From Paraburkholderia monticola (GTDB lineage: Bacteria; Pseudomonadota; Gammaproteobacteria; Burkholderiales; Burkholderiaceae), in the NCBI RefSeq assembly GCF_001580545.1, contig NZ_LRBG01000035.1, positions 1 to 64,000 on the forward strand: DNA of 64,000 nucleotides, in the 5' to 3' direction. Shown here in pieces: positions 54,231 through 63,181 of the stretch; the first letter of the stretch is position 1; every line of letters starts with the position of its first letter. The notes under the pieces were generated by a model. That model saw only the letters and a list, made by a program, of their open reading frames with translations. It made no database searches and was not told the origin of the DNA. The position numbers and the translations under genes are program-made.

Positions 54231-55157
54231 CTACGCAAGCACCTCCATCTCACCCCCCAACTCACGCGCAATAAACTCGACGAACGCGCGAATGCGATTC
54301 GACATCTGATGCCGAGGCGAATACACCGCGAAGATATCCGCGTTCGGCGTGTCGTGATCGGGCAGCAACTGGACCAGCGATCCATCCGCGAGATATTGCC
54401 GGATGTCCCACTCGGCGCGCATCAGGATGCCGTGCCCTTCGAGCGCCCACTTGACGGCGATCTCGCCGTCGTTGGTGGTCAGCGTGCCCTTGATGCGCAC
54501 CGCCTCGGTCTTGCGCGCGGCGCCGCGCCCCGAAGTCAGCCGCCAGACGCCGTACGCTTCGTCGCCCTGGCGAATGCCGATGCAGTTGTGGCGCGTCAGA
54601 TCGTGCGCGGTGAGCGGCGTGCCGTGCGCCGCGAGATACGACGGCGCCGCGCACAGCAGACGCCGGTTCGGCGCGAGACGGCGCGCCACCACGCGGGTAT
54701 CCGGCGGCTCGCCGAAGCGGATGCAGACGTCGAAGCTGTCGTCGGTGAGCGGGGGCGGCGTGACCGACAGTTGAAGCTGCACCGACACCTGCGGATAGCG
54801 CGCGACGAAGCGCGAAATGACCGGTCCGACATGGCTGCGCCCGAAGCCGAGCGTGGCGTTCACACGCAGCAAACCCTTCGGCGTTTTCTTTGCCGAGCCG
54901 AGCAGTTCGGCCAGCTCATCGATCTCGTCGAGGATTCGTCGCGCATGTTCGAGGTATAGCTCGCCCTCGGGCGTGAGCATCATGCGGCGCGTCGTACGGT
55001 TCACCAGCGCGACGCCCGCGCGCTGCTCCATCTGCGTGAGACGCTTGCTGACGGCGGCGGCCGTCAGTCCCAGCTCGCGCGCGGCCGCGCTCAGGCTGCC
55101 GCTCGCGGCGAGGGTCGAGAAAAAGCTCAGATCGGCAGCCTGGACGGTGTCGCGCAT
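54231..55157 (-). CDS. LysR-family regulator (TtuA/DmlR-like)
   Basis: This 308-residue regulator has an N-terminal winged helix (about 8-65; SLSAAARELGLTAAAVSKRLTQME) and a C-terminal effector domain (about 90-300). It is divergent from the tartrate/malate dehydrogenase gene, and the palindrome at 55174-55191 lies 17 bases from its start. The ATG at 55157 was preferred over the 31-codon longer frame. It probably activates the dehydrogenase-transporter pair. Confidence 0.88.
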   Translation of the reverse strand: MRDTVQAADLSFFSTLAASGSLSAAARELGLTAAAVSKRLTQMEQRAGVALVNRTTRRMMLTPEGELYLEHARRILDEIDELAELLGSAKKTPKGLLRVNATLGFGRSHVGPVISRFVARYPQVSVQLQLSVTPPPLTDDSFDVCIRFGEPPDTRVVARRLAPNRRLLCAAPSYLAAHGTPLTAHDLTRHNCIGIRQGDEAYGVWRLTSGRGAARKTEAVRIKGTLTTNDGEIAVKWALEGHGILMRAEWDIRQYLADGSLVQLLPDHDTPNADIFAVYSPRHQMSNRIRAFVEFIARELGGEMEVLA

Positions 55158-55173
55158 CGCCTGTTCCGTGCCT

Positions 55174-55191
55174 TTGCATTTGTGAATGCAA
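55174..55191. promoter_or_regulatory. LysR operator-like palindrome
   Basis: TTGCATT (55174-55180) and AATGCAA (55185-55191) are perfect inverted repeats with a 4-base spacer. It lies between the divergent LysR and dehydrogenase genes and close to the LysR start, so it probably is an autoregulatory/activator site. The binding is inferred. Confidence 0.6.
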
Positions 55192-55281
55192 GTTAAAGAT
55201 GCTTTGAGTTTAGCACCGGTTTTTACCCGTGGGATCGCGCTAGAGTGCACTCACACCCTTCACAAAGCAAAGGACGGAGAC

Positions 55282-56376
55282 ATGAAAACCTATCGCATCG
55301 CAACCATCCCCGGCGACGGCATCGGCAAGGAGGTCGTACCGGCCGGCGCGCAGGTGCTCGACACACTCGCGAAGACGACGCGCGCCTTCGCGTTCGAGTT
55401 CGAGAACTTCGACTGGGGCGGCGACTACTATCGGCAGCATGGCGCGATGATGCCGGCAAACGGGCTCGACGCGATCCGCGACAAGGACGCGATCCTGTTC
55501 GGCTCGGCGGGCGACAAGGATATTCCCGATCACATCACGCTGTGGGGTCTGCGGCTGAAGATCTGCCAGGGCTTCGATCAATACGCGAACGTGCGCCCGA
55601 CGCGCATACTGCCAGGCATCGATGCGCCGCTGAAGTACTGCAAAGCCGAGGACCTGAACTGGGTCATCGTTCGTGAAAACTCGGAGGGCGAATATTCGGG
55701 CGTCGGCGGCCGCGTGCATCAGGGTCATCCGATCGAGGCCGCGACCGATGTGTCGATTCTCACGCGCGCCGGTGTCGAGCGCATCATGCGTTTCGCGTTC
55801 CGGCTCGCGCAGTCGCGTCCGCGCAAGCTGTTGACAGTCATCACGAAGAGCAACGCGCAGCGTCACGCGATGGTGATGTGGGACGAGATCGCGCTCGAAA
55901 TCTCGAAGGAGTTTCCGGACGTCACGTGGGACAAGGAGCTCGTCGACGCCGCCACCGCGCGCATGGTCAACCGCCCCGCGACGCTCGACACGATCGTCGC
56001 CACCAATCTGCACGCCGATATTCTCAGCGACCTCGCGGCCGCGCTCGCGGGCAGCCTCGGCATCGCGCCGACCGGCAACATCGATCCCGAGCACCGCTAT
56101 CCGTCGATGTTCGAGCCGATCCACGGCTCCGCGTTCGACATCATGGGCAAGGGGCTCGCCAATCCGGTCGGCACGTTCTGGTCGGTCGTGATGCTGCTCG
56201 AACACCTCGGCGAATTCGATGCGGCGAAGCGCGTGATGCAGGCCGTCGAAGCGGTCACCGCGAACAAGTCGCTGCATACGCGCGACCTCGGCGGCACGGC
56301 CACGACCGCGCAGGTCACCGCGGCCGTGTGCGCGTTCATCGAACAGGCGGCGACGCCCGCGGCGAACGCGGCCTGA
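55282..56376 (+). CDS. Tartrate / D-malate dehydrogenase (decarboxylating), isopropylmalate-dehydrogenase fold
   Basis: This 364-residue beta-decarboxylating dehydrogenase has IPGDGIGKEVVPAG at the start, ENSEGEYSG(V)GGR, the metal-binding aspartates in the NLHADILSDLAAAL segment and GTATTAQVTAAV at the end. It fits TtuC/DmlA, oxidising tartrate or D-malate with NAD. The LysR gene upstream and the transporter downstream fit this. ATG 55282 follows AAAGGACGGAG. The exact substrate cannot be read. Confidence 0.85.
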   Translation: MKTYRIATIPGDGIGKEVVPAGAQVLDTLAKTTRAFAFEFENFDWGGDYYRQHGAMMPANGLDAIRDKDAILFGSAGDKDIPDHITLWGLRLKICQGFDQYANVRPTRILPGIDAPLKYCKAEDLNWVIVRENSEGEYSGVGGRVHQGHPIEAATDVSILTRAGVERIMRFAFRLAQSRPRKLLTVITKSNAQRHAMVMWDEIALEISKEFPDVTWDKELVDAATARMVNRPATLDTIVATNLHADILSDLAAALAGSLGIAPTGNIDPEHRYPSMFEPIHGSAFDIMGKGLANPVGTFWSVVMLLEHLGEFDAAKRVMQAVEAVTANKSLHTRDLGGTATTAQVTAAVCAFIEQAATPAANAA

Positions 56377-56540
56377 GCACCGGCCTTGCGATCTGAGCGT
56401 GAACCGGGCGCCACTCGCGCGCGGTCCACGCCTCGGCCACACCGTGGCCGCCACCCAACCTTGACTCGACTAGCTCGGCCCAACGTCGGCCGGCGCGAGG
56501 CTCGCGCTCGGCTCACTGCCGCGCGCCGCAGGAGGAGACA

Positions 56541-57851
56541 ATGAATTCGCAACTCGAAAGCCGGGTGTCCCGCAAGCTGATGCTGCGGATCGTCCCGTTC
56601 GTCATGCTGCTGTACTTCGTGAGCTTTCTCGATCGCGTGAATGTGGGCTTCGCCGCGTTGTCGATGAACAAGGCGATCGGTCTTTCGCCGACCGCCTTCG
56701 GCCTCGGCGGCGGGCTCTTCTTTATCGGCTATTTTCTGTTCGAAGTGCCGTCGAACCTGATCCTGCACAAGGTCGGCGCGCGTCGCTGGATTGCCCGTGT
56801 GATGGTGTCGTGGGGGCTCGTGTCGCTGGCCTCCGCATTCGTCGTCGGGCCGAACAGTTTCTACGCGCTGCGCTTCATTCTCGGCGTCGCGGAAGCGGGC
56901 TTCTTTCCCGGCATCATCCTGTATCTGAGCCTGTGGTTTCCGGCGCGTCAGCGTGCGGTCGCGGCGGCGTGGTTCATGGCCGCCGCGCCGATCTCGACCG
57001 CGATCGGCTCGCCGATTTCCGGCGCGATCATGAAGCTGCCGCCGATCGCCGGACTCGCCGACTGGCAGATGCTCTACGTGCTCGAAGCGCTGCCCGCGAT
57101 CGTCCTCGGCTTCTGCGTGCTCAAGTACATGACCGACAAGCCCGCGCAGGCCGCGTGGCTGCAGCCCGAAGAGCGCGACTGGCTGATCGCGAAGCTGAAG
57201 CTCGAAGCCGACGCGCGGCAAGCGAATGCGGGTCATACAGCGGGTGCGCTCAGTGCGTTGCGCGATCCGCGTGTGCTCGCGCTCGCGTTGATCTACTTCG
57301 GCACGTCGGCGGGACTCTATACGCTTGGCTTGTGGGCGCCGCTGATCATCCGCCAGTACGGTTTCGGTTCGTTCGAAACGGGGCTGCTCGCCGGTGTGCC
57401 GAGCGTGCTCGCGGTGATCGCGATGGTGCTATGGGCGAAGAACTCGGATCGCACCGGGGAGCGCACGTGGCACGTCGTGATTCCTTGCGCGCTCGCCTGT
57501 GTCGGCTTCGTGTTCGCCGGCAATGCGACCACGGCGTTGATGATCGTGCTGGCGCTCGTCGTCGTGAACATCGGCATCAGTGCCGCGAAGGCGCCGCTGT
57601 GGGCGATGCCGAGCATGTTCCTGTCGGGCGCCGGCGCCGCGGCGGGGATTGCGATGATCAACTCGGTCGGTAATCTCGGCGGCTTCGTCGGACCGTTTGC
57701 GATTGGCTGGCTCAAGAACGTGACGGGTGGCTATACGGCGGGACTGTATGTGGTCGGCGCGACGTTGGCGGTATCGGCGGTCGTGACGCTGATGTTGAGC
57801 CGGCAGAGCAAGCCAGCACCGGTCGCGGTGAGCGAACGGCACGGGCATTGA
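56541..57851 (+). CDS. MFS transporter, ACS (anion:cation symporter) family
   Basis: This 436-residue protein has 12 membrane segments. It begins with RIVPFVMLLYFVSFLDRVNVGFAALSMNK, a pattern characteristic of the ACS family (tartrate, phthalate, hexuronate importers). It lies 164 bases after the dehydrogenase and probably imports its dicarboxylate. AGGAGGAGACA precedes the ATG. A hairpin follows. Confidence 0.88.
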   Translation: MNSQLESRVSRKLMLRIVPFVMLLYFVSFLDRVNVGFAALSMNKAIGLSPTAFGLGGGLFFIGYFLFEVPSNLILHKVGARRWIARVMVSWGLVSLASAFVVGPNSFYALRFILGVAEAGFFPGIILYLSLWFPARQRAVAAAWFMAAAPISTAIGSPISGAIMKLPPIAGLADWQMLYVLEALPAIVLGFCVLKYMTDKPAQAAWLQPEERDWLIAKLKLEADARQANAGHTAGALSALRDPRVLALALIYFGTSAGLYTLGLWAPLIIRQYGFGSFETGLLAGVPSVLAVIAMVLWAKNSDRTGERTWHVVIPCALACVGFVFAGNATTALMIVLALVVVNIGISAAKAPLWAMPSMFLSGAGAAAGIAMINSVGNLGGFVGPFAIGWLKNVTGGYTAGLYVVGATLAVSAVVTLMLSRQSKPAPVAVSERHGH

Positions 57852-57867
57852 GCGAGGCGTGATGAGG

Positions 57868-57893
57868 CGCCGCCGGTTATAAAACCGGCGGCG
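57868..57893. terminator. Hairpin between converging genes
   Basis: An 11-bp GC-rich stem (57868-57878 with 57883-57893) and a 4-base loop lie between the transporter and the minus-strand secreted protein. There is no clear T-run, so termination is less certain. Confidence 0.6.
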
Positions 57894-57921
57894 AGCGTGA
57901 GGGGAGTCCTTCTATGCCTGA

Positions 57922-58518
57922 CTACCGGAAGCCATAGACGAGCACCTTCTTCCCTTCAAAGTGTTCCTGCACACCTTGCACGCAATCCATGGGGCAACTG
58001 TAGTCGGGAGTCGACGAGGCTGTCGGGACACTCGCCCGATAGACCACGGATTCGATCTGCGTCCCGTCCGAAGTGATCACGATGTTCAGGTCAGTCGCGA
58101 CGCCGGCCGCCACAGGTCCTCCGGAGGTGTAGCGAACCGACATCGTGCCGGTGCAATCGGAGTTCACCGTGTAGGTGCCGGTTTGATGCGGATTGAAGGT
58201 CGTCGAGCCGGCTTTCGGCAGGCCGTTGATGTTGCCAACGTCAGTGCGTGTGAAGCCACCGTTGCCGTCGAACGTCACGAGGGCGACGTCATCGTAAATC
58301 AACGGGCTCGGGAACGGATGCAGGACGTTACTCGAATCGATCAATCCAAGAATCTGTCCGCCACCGATAAATCCATACGGTCCTTTCAGGGTTGCCTTGG
58401 AGCAAAGGCCGCCGTTACCGCCGCCACCACCACCACCGCCGCCGGCCTGCGCGGCGCCACTAAGCGCGAGAAGTGCAACGGCTGTAGCCGACAGAATGCT
58501 TAATTGCCGGGTTTTCAT
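57922..58518 (-). CDS. Secreted protein with polyglycine run
   Basis: I do not recognise this 198-residue protein. It has a signal peptide (MKTRQLSILSATAVALLALSGAAQA, cleavage near residue 25) immediately followed by nine glycines, then a beta-rich domain (LKGPYGFIGGGQ, LVTFDGNGGFTRTDVGNING, GTYTVNSDCTGTMSVRYTSG). The pattern of a repeat strand and a few cysteines resembles small secreted beta-sandwich proteins found in soil bacteria. The ATG at 58518 has AAGGAG at a proper distance; an ATG 6 bases earlier lies too close to it. Confidence 0.75.
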   Translation of the reverse strand: MKTRQLSILSATAVALLALSGAAQAGGGGGGGGGNGGLCSKATLKGPYGFIGGGQILGLIDSSNVLHPFPSPLIYDDVALVTFDGNGGFTRTDVGNINGLPKAGSTTFNPHQTGTYTVNSDCTGTMSVRYTSGGPVAAGVATDLNIVITSDGTQIESVVYRASVPTASSTPDYSCPMDCVQGVQEHFEGKKVLVYGFR

Positions 58519-59090
58519 CGTCATCTCCTTGTCAGTAAATCTGGCGTCCAGAAGTAGTGGCATGCGCGTACCTATTGGCTGCCCCAATCAGGCGCCTGAT
58601 TCAAACGAATGAAATAAATTGGAAATGGCCGCAGCAATACCTGGCTGACGCCGTGTTGAGCAATAAGCGATGAGAGAACGAGGGGCCGCGGTGCGGCCGG
58701 CTGTCCCCGGTACGAGGCGAGAATGCCCAGGTGTGGGCCACAGTCGTAAATGGCGAAACACGCTCACCGGGCAGGCATGCTTCGCCCGGTGTCGGCGGAC
58801 ACGTCCGGAAGGGATGGCCGAAAGTCCGCGCAAAGGTGACTTCGTGGGTCAGCCATGCTTCAAAGTCGCATAGCGAAATCCAGTGTAATCCACGCTATTT
58901 GCAGCGACCTGATGAATATCGGACAAAAGGAAGGCACATTCAGATCGCGCGATGCGAATGGCGACTTTTTGGGTCTCTGTGTATCGGGTGCGCTACCTTC
59001 GATATAAAACGGCCGCCGGTTGCTATACCGGCGGCCGTTGTTTTTAATGCACGCATGCGATTGCATGCGATCAATTCACGATTCGCTCGC
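58519..59090. other. Intergenic region between secreted protein and chitinase
   Basis: This 572-base region contains the terminator at 59008-59039. I see no convincing gene; frames in it are short. AT-rich bases around 58595-58620 could hold the promoter of the minus-strand secreted protein. Confidence 0.45.
59008..59039. terminator. Terminator downstream of chitinase
   Basis: AACGGCCGCCGGT (59008-59020) and ACCGGCGGCCGTT (59027-59039) form a perfect 13-bp stem with a 6-base loop. On the minus strand it is followed by TTTTAT, so it ends the chitinase transcript. Confidence 0.85.
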
Positions 59091-60581
59091 TCAATTCGAC
59101 TGGACCCAAACCCCGCCGCTGCTCGGCACGTCGCCCTGGGTCCACCACTTCGCGCAGTACTTCACGTTCGCATACATCACGCACGAGCCACCTGTATAAG
59201 CCATCGCCGCTGACCACGTCGGCGTCGCTCCGGCAATCTGCTTCCACACTGCCGCCTGTCCCGGTACGTCGCCTTGCGTCCACCACTGTGCCTTGTAGGT
59301 GGAGCCCTGATAGGTGACCGTCACGCCAGCGGTATAGATCTGCGCGGCCGACCACGCCGCGCCCGACACCGGTGCGGTGGTGCTGCCGCTCGTGCCGGTG
59401 CTGCTGGAACCGGAACTCGCCGTGCTGCCGCTCGAACTGCTCCCCGAAGAACTGCTGGAACTGCTGCCGCTCGAAGCGCTACCCGAACTATTGTTGCCGC
59501 TCGAATTGCTACTGCCACCGCTCGACGACCCGCTATAGGAAACATCGGTCGTCACACCGGTTCCCCAGTGCCCGTTGAGCTGCTCGAAAACCGTCGCGTA
59601 CGCATACGGCGTCTGCGTGATACCCGAACAATTGGAGGCCGTATACGCGCCATTGTTCGGGCACGATTGATCGCGTCCGATCGACCAATTGCTCAACATC
59701 CCGAAGCCGTCGCTGCGCGCGATGTTCAGCAGCGACTGCGCATCGGCGAGCGTGAACGTTTCACCTTGCACATCGTTCATGCCGATCATCGGCGTGACGC
59801 CGACCATCTGCCACAACTGCGCATCGGTCTTCGTTTGTCCGGCCGACTTGAACGCCGTGTCGAGCTGCGAGTACAGCGACGATGCCGCCTGCGTGGCCGC
59901 CGTGCCCATCTCGATCGACGCGCTGCCATAGTCCATCGCCATCACGTTGATCGCATCGAACGTGACGTTGTTGGTGATCGCCGAGTTCAGGATGTTGATG
60001 CCGTCCTGCGTGAGGCCGGTCGGCATCACGGGCAGCGTCAACGTGACGTGCAGTGTCGAGCCCTTCGCCGTGGCGGCGGCCTGCGAGGCATGCACCGCCT
60101 GGAAGTTGCGTGTGATCGCCGCAGTGTCTTCCTGAGCCGCGCCTTCGATGTCGAAGTCGATATGCGTGACCGAGTAGCTATCGATCACGGTCTGATACGC
60201 GCTCTGCAACGCGGATGCGCTCGAGCAGGCCTGCATCAGCGGCGTCCCGTTCTCACCGCCAAACGAGATCGCTACCTCACCGCCCTTTGAGCGATAGTTG
60301 GCGAGCGACGTCGACAGCGACGTCAACAGATCGGAGCTGGCGCCCCCACCGATGTTCTGCACGCCGCCCCACGACGGCGCGCACTGGTTGCTGCCGGCGG
60401 CCACCACGAACGCCATCGTGAACTGCTGGATGCCGTTCTGTACGCCGATCACGTCGAACTGCGGCGTCGGCCAGGCCGTGACGTCGACGTAAGGCGCATA
60501 GACGCCGGTCGCGAATGCGCTCGTGACCGCACTCAGGCACAAGGTCGATGCAGCCAGGATCCTTGCTGACTTTCCCATCAT
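59091..60581 (-). CDS. Secreted GH18 chitinase with two CBM5/12 chitin-binding modules
   Basis: This 496-residue enzyme has a signal peptide (about 1-24), a GH18 catalytic domain (about 28-345) with active-site HIDFDIEG (catalytic Glu) and MAMDYG, a Ser/Gly-rich linker (about 350-405), and two carbohydrate-binding modules with AQWWTQGDVPG and AKWWTQGDVPSSGG motifs. It hydrolyses chitin outside the cell. GGAGAAG lies a few bases before ATGATG at 60581. It is transcribed alone, with a terminator downstream. Confidence 0.93.
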   Translation of the reverse strand: MMGKSARILAASTLCLSAVTSAFATGVYAPYVDVTAWPTPQFDVIGVQNGIQQFTMAFVVAAGSNQCAPSWGGVQNIGGGASSDLLTSLSTSLANYRSKGGEVAISFGGENGTPLMQACSSASALQSAYQTVIDSYSVTHIDFDIEGAAQEDTAAITRNFQAVHASQAAATAKGSTLHVTLTLPVMPTGLTQDGINILNSAITNNVTFDAINVMAMDYGSASIEMGTAATQAASSLYSQLDTAFKSAGQTKTDAQLWQMVGVTPMIGMNDVQGETFTLADAQSLLNIARSDGFGMLSNWSIGRDQSCPNNGAYTASNCSGITQTPYAYATVFEQLNGHWGTGVTTDVSYSGSSSGGSSNSSGNNSSGSASSGSSSSSSSGSSSSGSTASSGSSSTGTSGSTTAPVSGAAWSAAQIYTAGVTVTYQGSTYKAQWWTQGDVPGQAAVWKQIAGATPTWSAAMAYTGGSCVMYANVKYCAKWWTQGDVPSSGGVWVQSN

Positions 60582-60980
60582 TGTTCTTCTCCGTTTTATA
60601 GGGGCGTTGAAGCTTGCGCGGCAACGGATGCCCGGCCGTCCCGCGGTTGAATGCGCGCAGGATTATCAGCAAACGTTTGCGTGTCGGAAAGTCGATAGAG
60701 CATAGATACGAGGGCCCTGGGGTATCTACTTAGCTCAAAACTACTGGGTGTGATGCTCGATGGATGAAAAGGGGAAAGCGGGGGGCGCCGAGGTAAGAAA
60801 TGGCTTGCGGGCGTGCCGCTTGCCGCGCGGACGTGACGGCGCGCTCGGGGTCTTCGGCTTCGCTCGCGGTGAGCGCGTGCGGCGAAACATAGGACCAATA
60901 TCGCGCGTGACGTCTATGCTAAAGGGCGTGATCCATTGACGACTTTTATGCACCGTGAATTCACCGGATACGGAGACGAG
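60582..60980. other. Intergenic region between chitinase and membrane protein
   Basis: This 399-base stretch holds the divergent promoters. Less GC-rich bases at 60670-60760 are the likely site. No gene, repeat or RNA is seen. Confidence 0.4.
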
Positions 60981-61706
60981 ATGGCAACGCACTATGCTTC
61001 GCAGGCGCTCGATCCCTCGGACTACGTTGCGCATCATCTGCAGCACTTTTCGACTTCGGCGACGGGCGCGCAACATGCGGCCGCGTTTATATGGAGTCCT
61101 TATGCGCTGGCTTTGGCGGCACTGTTGTTCGTCGTGCTAGTGTGCTTTGCGGCGCTGAGGGATAGAGGCGCGGTGTTCAGCGTCGGACGCGCAATGAGCT
61201 TCGGGCGACGTCTCTACGTGTGGTGGTCGTGCGCATGGCGTCAGTGGCTCGCGAGTACGCTGCTTTTCATCGTCGCCGTGATCGCGTTTCACTTTCTGGT
61301 GCCGCACACAGCGGTGCCGCTGATGAAATTCTCGGAGCATCTGATTACGCCCGATGTCGCGAGAAGTTCGCCGGCATGGTCGGTGGTCATTGCGGCGATG
61401 CCGGCGATCGTGGCGGTCGTGATCTATCTGCTGGTGAGCTTGCCGATTGCGGGATACATGGTGCGCAGCGGACTGGCGGCGCATGCTTTTGCCGGTCCTG
61501 GGCGTTTCGGCTTCTGGCAGGCGGTGCTGCTCGGGCTCACGACCTATGTCTGGTCCGTGCCCGGAAGTCTTGCGATCGCCGACGTCGCGGTTTCGCTACC
61601 CGATCACGCAGCGGATGTGCTGCGTGGCGTTTTTGTCATCGCGTGGGGGATGTATGTTGTCTTGCCGAGGCAGGTGAGGAGGGTGGAGAGATTGGCGGCG
61701 AGGTGA
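60981..61706 (+). CDS. Multi-pass membrane protein of unknown function
   Basis: I do not recognise this 241-residue protein. It has a soluble N-terminal stretch of about 35 residues and four to five membrane segments (about 38-60, 90-112, 130-160, 185-225), which leaves a short basic C-terminal tail. The start at 60981 has GGAG five bases upstream; a start at 60936 would add 15 residues. It stands alone between the chitinase and the small paralogues. Confidence 0.65.
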   Translation: MATHYASQALDPSDYVAHHLQHFSTSATGAQHAAAFIWSPYALALAALLFVVLVCFAALRDRGAVFSVGRAMSFGRRLYVWWSCAWRQWLASTLLFIVAVIAFHFLVPHTAVPLMKFSEHLITPDVARSSPAWSVVIAAMPAIVAVVIYLLVSLPIAGYMVRSGLAAHAFAGPGRFGFWQAVLLGLTTYVWSVPGSLAIADVAVSLPDHAADVLRGVFVIAWGMYVVLPRQVRRVERLAAR

Positions 61707-61871
61707 ATGACGCTTTTGCTTACTGACTTGCAGCGTTTGCTCAACGGATCTTCGTTGCGGTAATTTCGTTTAGCACCGCCGCGCGTCCAACGGAAGATTA
61801 CGGTAACCATGGGCGCATTGGATGGCCGAGGGAATGCTGTTACGGTCGGCCAATCCTTCGACGTCCGGTGC

Positions 61872-62072
61872 TTATTCGGCTTCGGCGTTATAGCCCACGG
61901 TAAGACCCATCTGGTAGGCTTGCTCGAGCGCATTGGCGAGATCCGATACCCGCAAGAACTGGATGTCGCCGAGCTTTCGCCCACTTTCGTCGAGCGAGTT
62001 GATTTCGAGGTAATGGCTGGCTATCGCAATCAGTGCAGGCCAGCAGGGATCATTCGGAATTCTGTTTGTCAT
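61872..62072 (-). CDS. Small helical protein, paralogue A (possibly DUF6900-like)
   Basis: This 66-residue protein begins MTNRIPNDPCWPALIAIASHYL and contains DESGRKLGDIQFLRVSDLANALEQAYQMGLTVGYN. It aligns closely with the C-terminal two thirds of the protein encoded just upstream at 62088. The general pattern (a short helix, an 'L/I-x-SLxES' turn, then a long helix) recalls DUF6900-type small proteins, though I am not sure. GGAG precedes the ATG at a proper distance. No function is known. Confidence 0.7.
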   Translation of the reverse strand: MTNRIPNDPCWPALIAIASHYLEINSLDESGRKLGDIQFLRVSDLANALEQAYQMGLTVGYNAEAE

Positions 62073-62087
62073 GGTTGGCTCCAGCTT

Positions 62088-62390
62088 TCAGTGAGAGTGC
62101 GAACGGTTGACCAGGATGTCGTCGGCAGCGGCCCGCACCACGTCCTGTTCTGCGAGACACCTCGACAGGTACCCCGGGGTGTTCAGCTGTTCTGCCCTCG
62201 CTACTGTGTGCCCCATCAATAGACCGAAGTCATAAGCCCGCTGGAGCGCGTTGGCGAGGTCGCCAATCCGCACCAACTGGACGTCGGTGGAGATCTTGCC
62301 TGACTCCGTGAGGGAGCCGATCCCGAGTTCCTCGCTTGCGATCGCTTCCAGTCGCTCCCAGTGAACCGCCTTTTCAACTGCCTTATCCAT
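62088..62390 (-). CDS. Small helical protein, paralogue B
   Basis: This 100-residue protein shares IAS-x2-L-x-I-x-SL-x-ESGK and DVQLVRIGDLANALQRAYDFGLLMGH with paralogue A, plus a C-terminal extension of about 40 residues. The ATG at 62390 has GGAGGT 5-10 bases upstream, so it is preferred over 62402. The two genes are 15 bases apart and likely co-transcribed, from an ancient tandem duplication. Confidence 0.72.
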   Translation of the reverse strand: MDKAVEKAVHWERLEAIASEELGIGSLTESGKISTDVQLVRIGDLANALQRAYDFGLLMGHTVARAEQLNTPGYLSRCLAEQDVVRAAADDILVNRSHSH

Positions 62391-62561
62391 TACGACCTCC
62401 ACAGATACGTTGCTATCCTTACTGAATGTAAGTATAGGGACGTAGCGCGATTGCTCATGCGACCGGGCGCCACACTTTGAGGTAGTGGTCGCTTAAAAAG
62501 GTGGTATCGACTCGCCCATCGTCAGACCCCTGATAGCAATCGCCGCTTCCCGCTAATAAAC

Positions 62562-62628
62562 TCGCATGCGATCTAATCGAATACGCTTGACATGGCTCTG
62601 TGTCTGGTCCAATATGCGTCGCATGCGA
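62562..62628 (+). promoter_or_regulatory. ohr promoter with paired TCGCATGCGA palindromes
   Basis: TTGACA (62587-62592) and CAATAT (62610-62615), 17 bases apart, form a good promoter. Identical 10-bp palindromes TCGCATGCGA lie on each side (62562-62571 and 62619-62628). A similar half-pattern follows to 62650. They probably bind OhrR, which represses ohr until oxidised by peroxide; the related element upstream of ohrR supports this. Confidence 0.6.
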
Positions 62629-62684
62629 TGCAATCTCACGCGATGCATATGACACGAAACCCGATATTCAGCAAGGAATCCATC

Positions 62685-63131
62685 ATGACCACGATCGACA
62701 AAGTTCTCTTCTCCGGCAACACCCATACCACCGTGAACCGCGACCCCAGCGTTCAGCGCGGCGAGCACGGCGTCGTCGACCTCAAGCTGTCGACGCCCAG
62801 CGGTCAAAACCTCGAACTCATCGCCACCGAGCCGCACCCGCGGGCCGAGCAACTGTTTGCCGGTGCCTGGTCGGCCTGTTACATCACGGCGTTCGGGATT
62901 GCCGCTTCGTTGAAGAAGGTCACGTTGCCGCCGGACTACTCGGTGGATATTCAGGTCGACATCGGCCAGACCGGTGCCGCCTGGTTCCTCGGCGCGCATT
63001 TCACGATCCGCGTGCCGGGAGTCGCTCAGGAAGTCGTCGAGGCGATCGCGCGCAGCGCGCATGACATCTGCCCCTACTCGAAGGCCGTGCACGGCAACAT
63101 CGACGTTGGCCTCACCGTCCTGACGGCGTAA
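62685..63131 (+). CDS. ohr: Organic hydroperoxide resistance protein Ohr
   Basis: This 148-residue OsmC/Ohr-family peroxidase reduces organic hydroperoxides using two cysteines, C65 (WSACYITAFG) and C129 (HDICPYSKA), both present; the catalytic Arg in TVNRDPS and Glu in the PHPRAEQLFAG segment fit. The ATG at 62685 has AAGGAA upstream. It is followed by a small secreted-protein gene and then ohrR. Confidence 0.93.
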   Translation: MTTIDKVLFSGNTHTTVNRDPSVQRGEHGVVDLKLSTPSGQNLELIATEPHPRAEQLFAGAWSACYITAFGIAASLKKVTLPPDYSVDIQVDIGQTGAAWFLGAHFTIRVPGVAQEVVEAIARSAHDICPYSKAVHGNIDVGLTVLTA

Positions 63132-63181
63132 CCCAACAGCGCACTTAATCTTTCACTAACTCTTTCCAGCGAGATTCGATC

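Noticed and set aside
59350-59540. Repetitive Ser/Gly tract that could be mistaken for a short tandem repeat or CRISPR-like array
   Set aside because: It is the in-frame Ser-rich linker of the chitinase; there are no spacers and no exact repeat units.
59091-60581. GH18 motif with Thr instead of the first Asp (TxxDxDxE) taken as an inactive chitinase
   Set aside because: The HIDFDIEG form is, as far as I recall, normal for this chitinase subfamily, and the catalytic Glu and the MAMDYG motif are present.
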